Positions 6,000 to 6,583 of a DNA stretch of 6,583 nucleotides are shown one piece after another. The stretch comes from Spirochaetales bacterium. Its GTDB lineage: Bacteria; Spirochaetota; Spirochaetia; SZUA-6; DRHE01. Position numbers and translations under genes: made by a program. The notes under the pieces are model-generated. The model was not told the origin of the DNA. It did no database searches and worked only from the letters and a program-made list of their open reading frames with translations. The DNA lies in NCBI GenBank assembly GCA_023136785.1, contig JAGLQP010000111.1:1-6583 (forward strand), in the 5' to 3' direction. Each line of letters begins with the position of its first letter. The first letter of the stretch is position 1.

Positions 6000-6013
6000 T
6001 TCGGAAGCCTCAA

Positions 6014-6583
6014 TTACAGATTTTCGGAAAACAGCTCTCTCACCCTGTCTCGAGCTGTCTGTTCCTCCTCGGTCTTCGCCTTTGCTTTGTTGTTCTGAGC
6101 ATCCAAAGATCTCTGGATGGCCGCGTCAATCTGCTCCTGAGGAACGGTATAGAGCATGTAGTAGGTGTACTCTTTCTTGCTCGGACCCCCGTTGTCATCG
6201 TAGAACTGTCTGTGGATCCAGAAGTCGTCCTTCTTACGGGCTCCGGCATACTCCGCCACCGCCAGGATCTTGACCACCTCTTCCATATAGGTTTCAACCA
6301 TGTCCTTGTCGCCCACCTGGGCACCGGCGAATTTGTTCATCACCCGGGTAGAGACCATCCGAGCCACTTCGGTTGCCGCCGAGAAGCTGCGGGTCCAGGC
6401 TTTTACCCCCTCAAGATCTTTGCCGGTCTGCTCGAAGACGAATACATACAGATCCTTGTAATCTTTCTTTTTCTCCAGATCTTCACCATTGGCGTATTGG
6501 AAGACCCATTCGGGAACATCCCCTCCCAACGCGGTGAGCTTGTGCTCAATTACTTTGGGCGGATAAACCTGCGGTTCGACCTT
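6014..6583 (-). CDS. LPP20-like hypothetical protein, 5' end outside the window
   Basis: Partial gene: 189 residues and the stop codon are visible and the frame stays open to the window edge, so the N-terminus, including any signal peptide, is missing. A TTG at 6529 is an ordinary internal Leu codon, because well-formed coding continues upstream of it (VEPQVYPPKVIEHKL). The visible part has DVPEWVFQY (22-30), then YVFVFEQTGKDLEGVKAW and a helix rich in Ala/Val (AATEVARMVSTRVMNKFAG). After these come KILAVAEYAGARKKDDFWIH and YTYYMLYTVPQEQIDAAI, and a charged C-terminal coiled-coil-like tail rich in Lys, Glu and Ala. The layout (PEWV entry, helix of Ala/Arg/Val, then a Tyr-rich strand and PQEQ-like end) resembles LPP20-like proteins and is reminiscent of the downstream lipoprotein. 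It is probably exported to the envelope. No enzymatic motif is seen. Confidence 0.72.
   Translation of the reverse strand, partial: KVEPQVYPPKVIEHKLTALGGDVPEWVFQYANGEDLEKKKDYKDLYVFVFEQTGKDLEGVKAWTRSFSAATEVARMVSTRVMNKFAGAQVGDKDMVETYMEEVVKILAVAEYAGARKKDDFWIHRQFYDDNGGPSKKEYTYYMLYTVPQEQIDAAIQRSLDAQNNKAKAKTEEEQTARDRVRELFSENL

Larger units (their letters stand above)
5837..6013. other. 177-bp structured intergenic spacer between the two LPP20-like genes
   Basis: This stretch has no credible ORF. Besides the GC-rich hairpin near the lipoprotein start, it holds GCGGG/CCCGC (5928-5932 with 5945-5949) with an inner GAG/CTC. It also contains the 9-mer TCTCAAGCG twice, at 5922-5930 and 5956-5964. On the - strand each copy reads CGCTTGAGA followed by an AT-rich run. 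I could not find a convincing -35/-10 pair with proper spacing on the - strand, so I do not mark a promoter, although one may exist here. Confidence 0.55.

Noticed and set aside
6527..6529. TTG at 6529 as the start of the right-edge gene
   Set aside because: The frame remains open with protein-like sequence to the window end, and no ribosome binding site precedes the TTG.
1..6583. CRISPR array, IS element, phage genes, tRNA or toxin-antitoxin pair
   Set aside because: No regularly spaced repeats, transposase motifs, tRNA-like cloverleaf or recognisable small toxin/antitoxin genes were seen by eye.

Overview
The window looks like bacterial chromosome from an anaerobe or facultative anaerobe. 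It has a tungsten/molybdopterin aldehyde oxidoreductase, an exported methionine sulfoxide reductase and a pair of LPP20-type envelope proteins, one with a lipoprotein signal. Coding is dense, and both strands are used in blocks. The relaxed lipobox (Tyr-Thr-Ser before the Cys) and the LPP20-like pair would suit a free-living spirochaete, but that is inference without a marker gene.

Left block (1-3089, + strand): a complete aldehyde:ferredoxin oxidoreductase (AOR) family gene, a small MoaD/ThiS-like protein ending in Gly-Gly, and a DeoR/GlpR-type regulator, all in one direction. The AOR enzyme needs a pterin-bound W or Mo, and MoaD-type proteins supply the sulfur for that pterin, so the first two genes form a functional pair. 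The DeoR-type protein may control them in response to a phosphorylated metabolite, and it has a plausible promoter of its own. The gap between AOR and MoaD is full of small hairpins. The gap between MoaD and the regulator holds a possible 32-codon ORF with a good Shine-Dalgarno.

Middle block (about 3073-3629): a genomic scar. A roughly 39-residue C-terminal remnant of a Gfo/Idh/MocA-type dehydrogenase on the - strand abuts an internally deleted and 3'-truncated M28-type aminopeptidase on the + strand. Neither can be functional.

Right block (3630-6583): a membrane-anchored MsrB with only one cysteine in the whole protein (+ strand) converges on a multidomain LPP20-like lipoprotein (- strand). 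A strong two-way hairpin terminator separates them. Upstream of the lipoprotein is a 177-bp spacer with three inverted repeats and a duplicated 9-mer, then a second - strand gene, probably LPP20-related, which runs off the right edge.

No tRNA, rRNA, CRISPR array, IS element or phage gene was seen. Nothing here is clearly a new system. The items most worth following up are the AOR/MoaD/DeoR set, the single-Cys exported MsrB, the LPP20-like pair with its structured spacer, and the scar.
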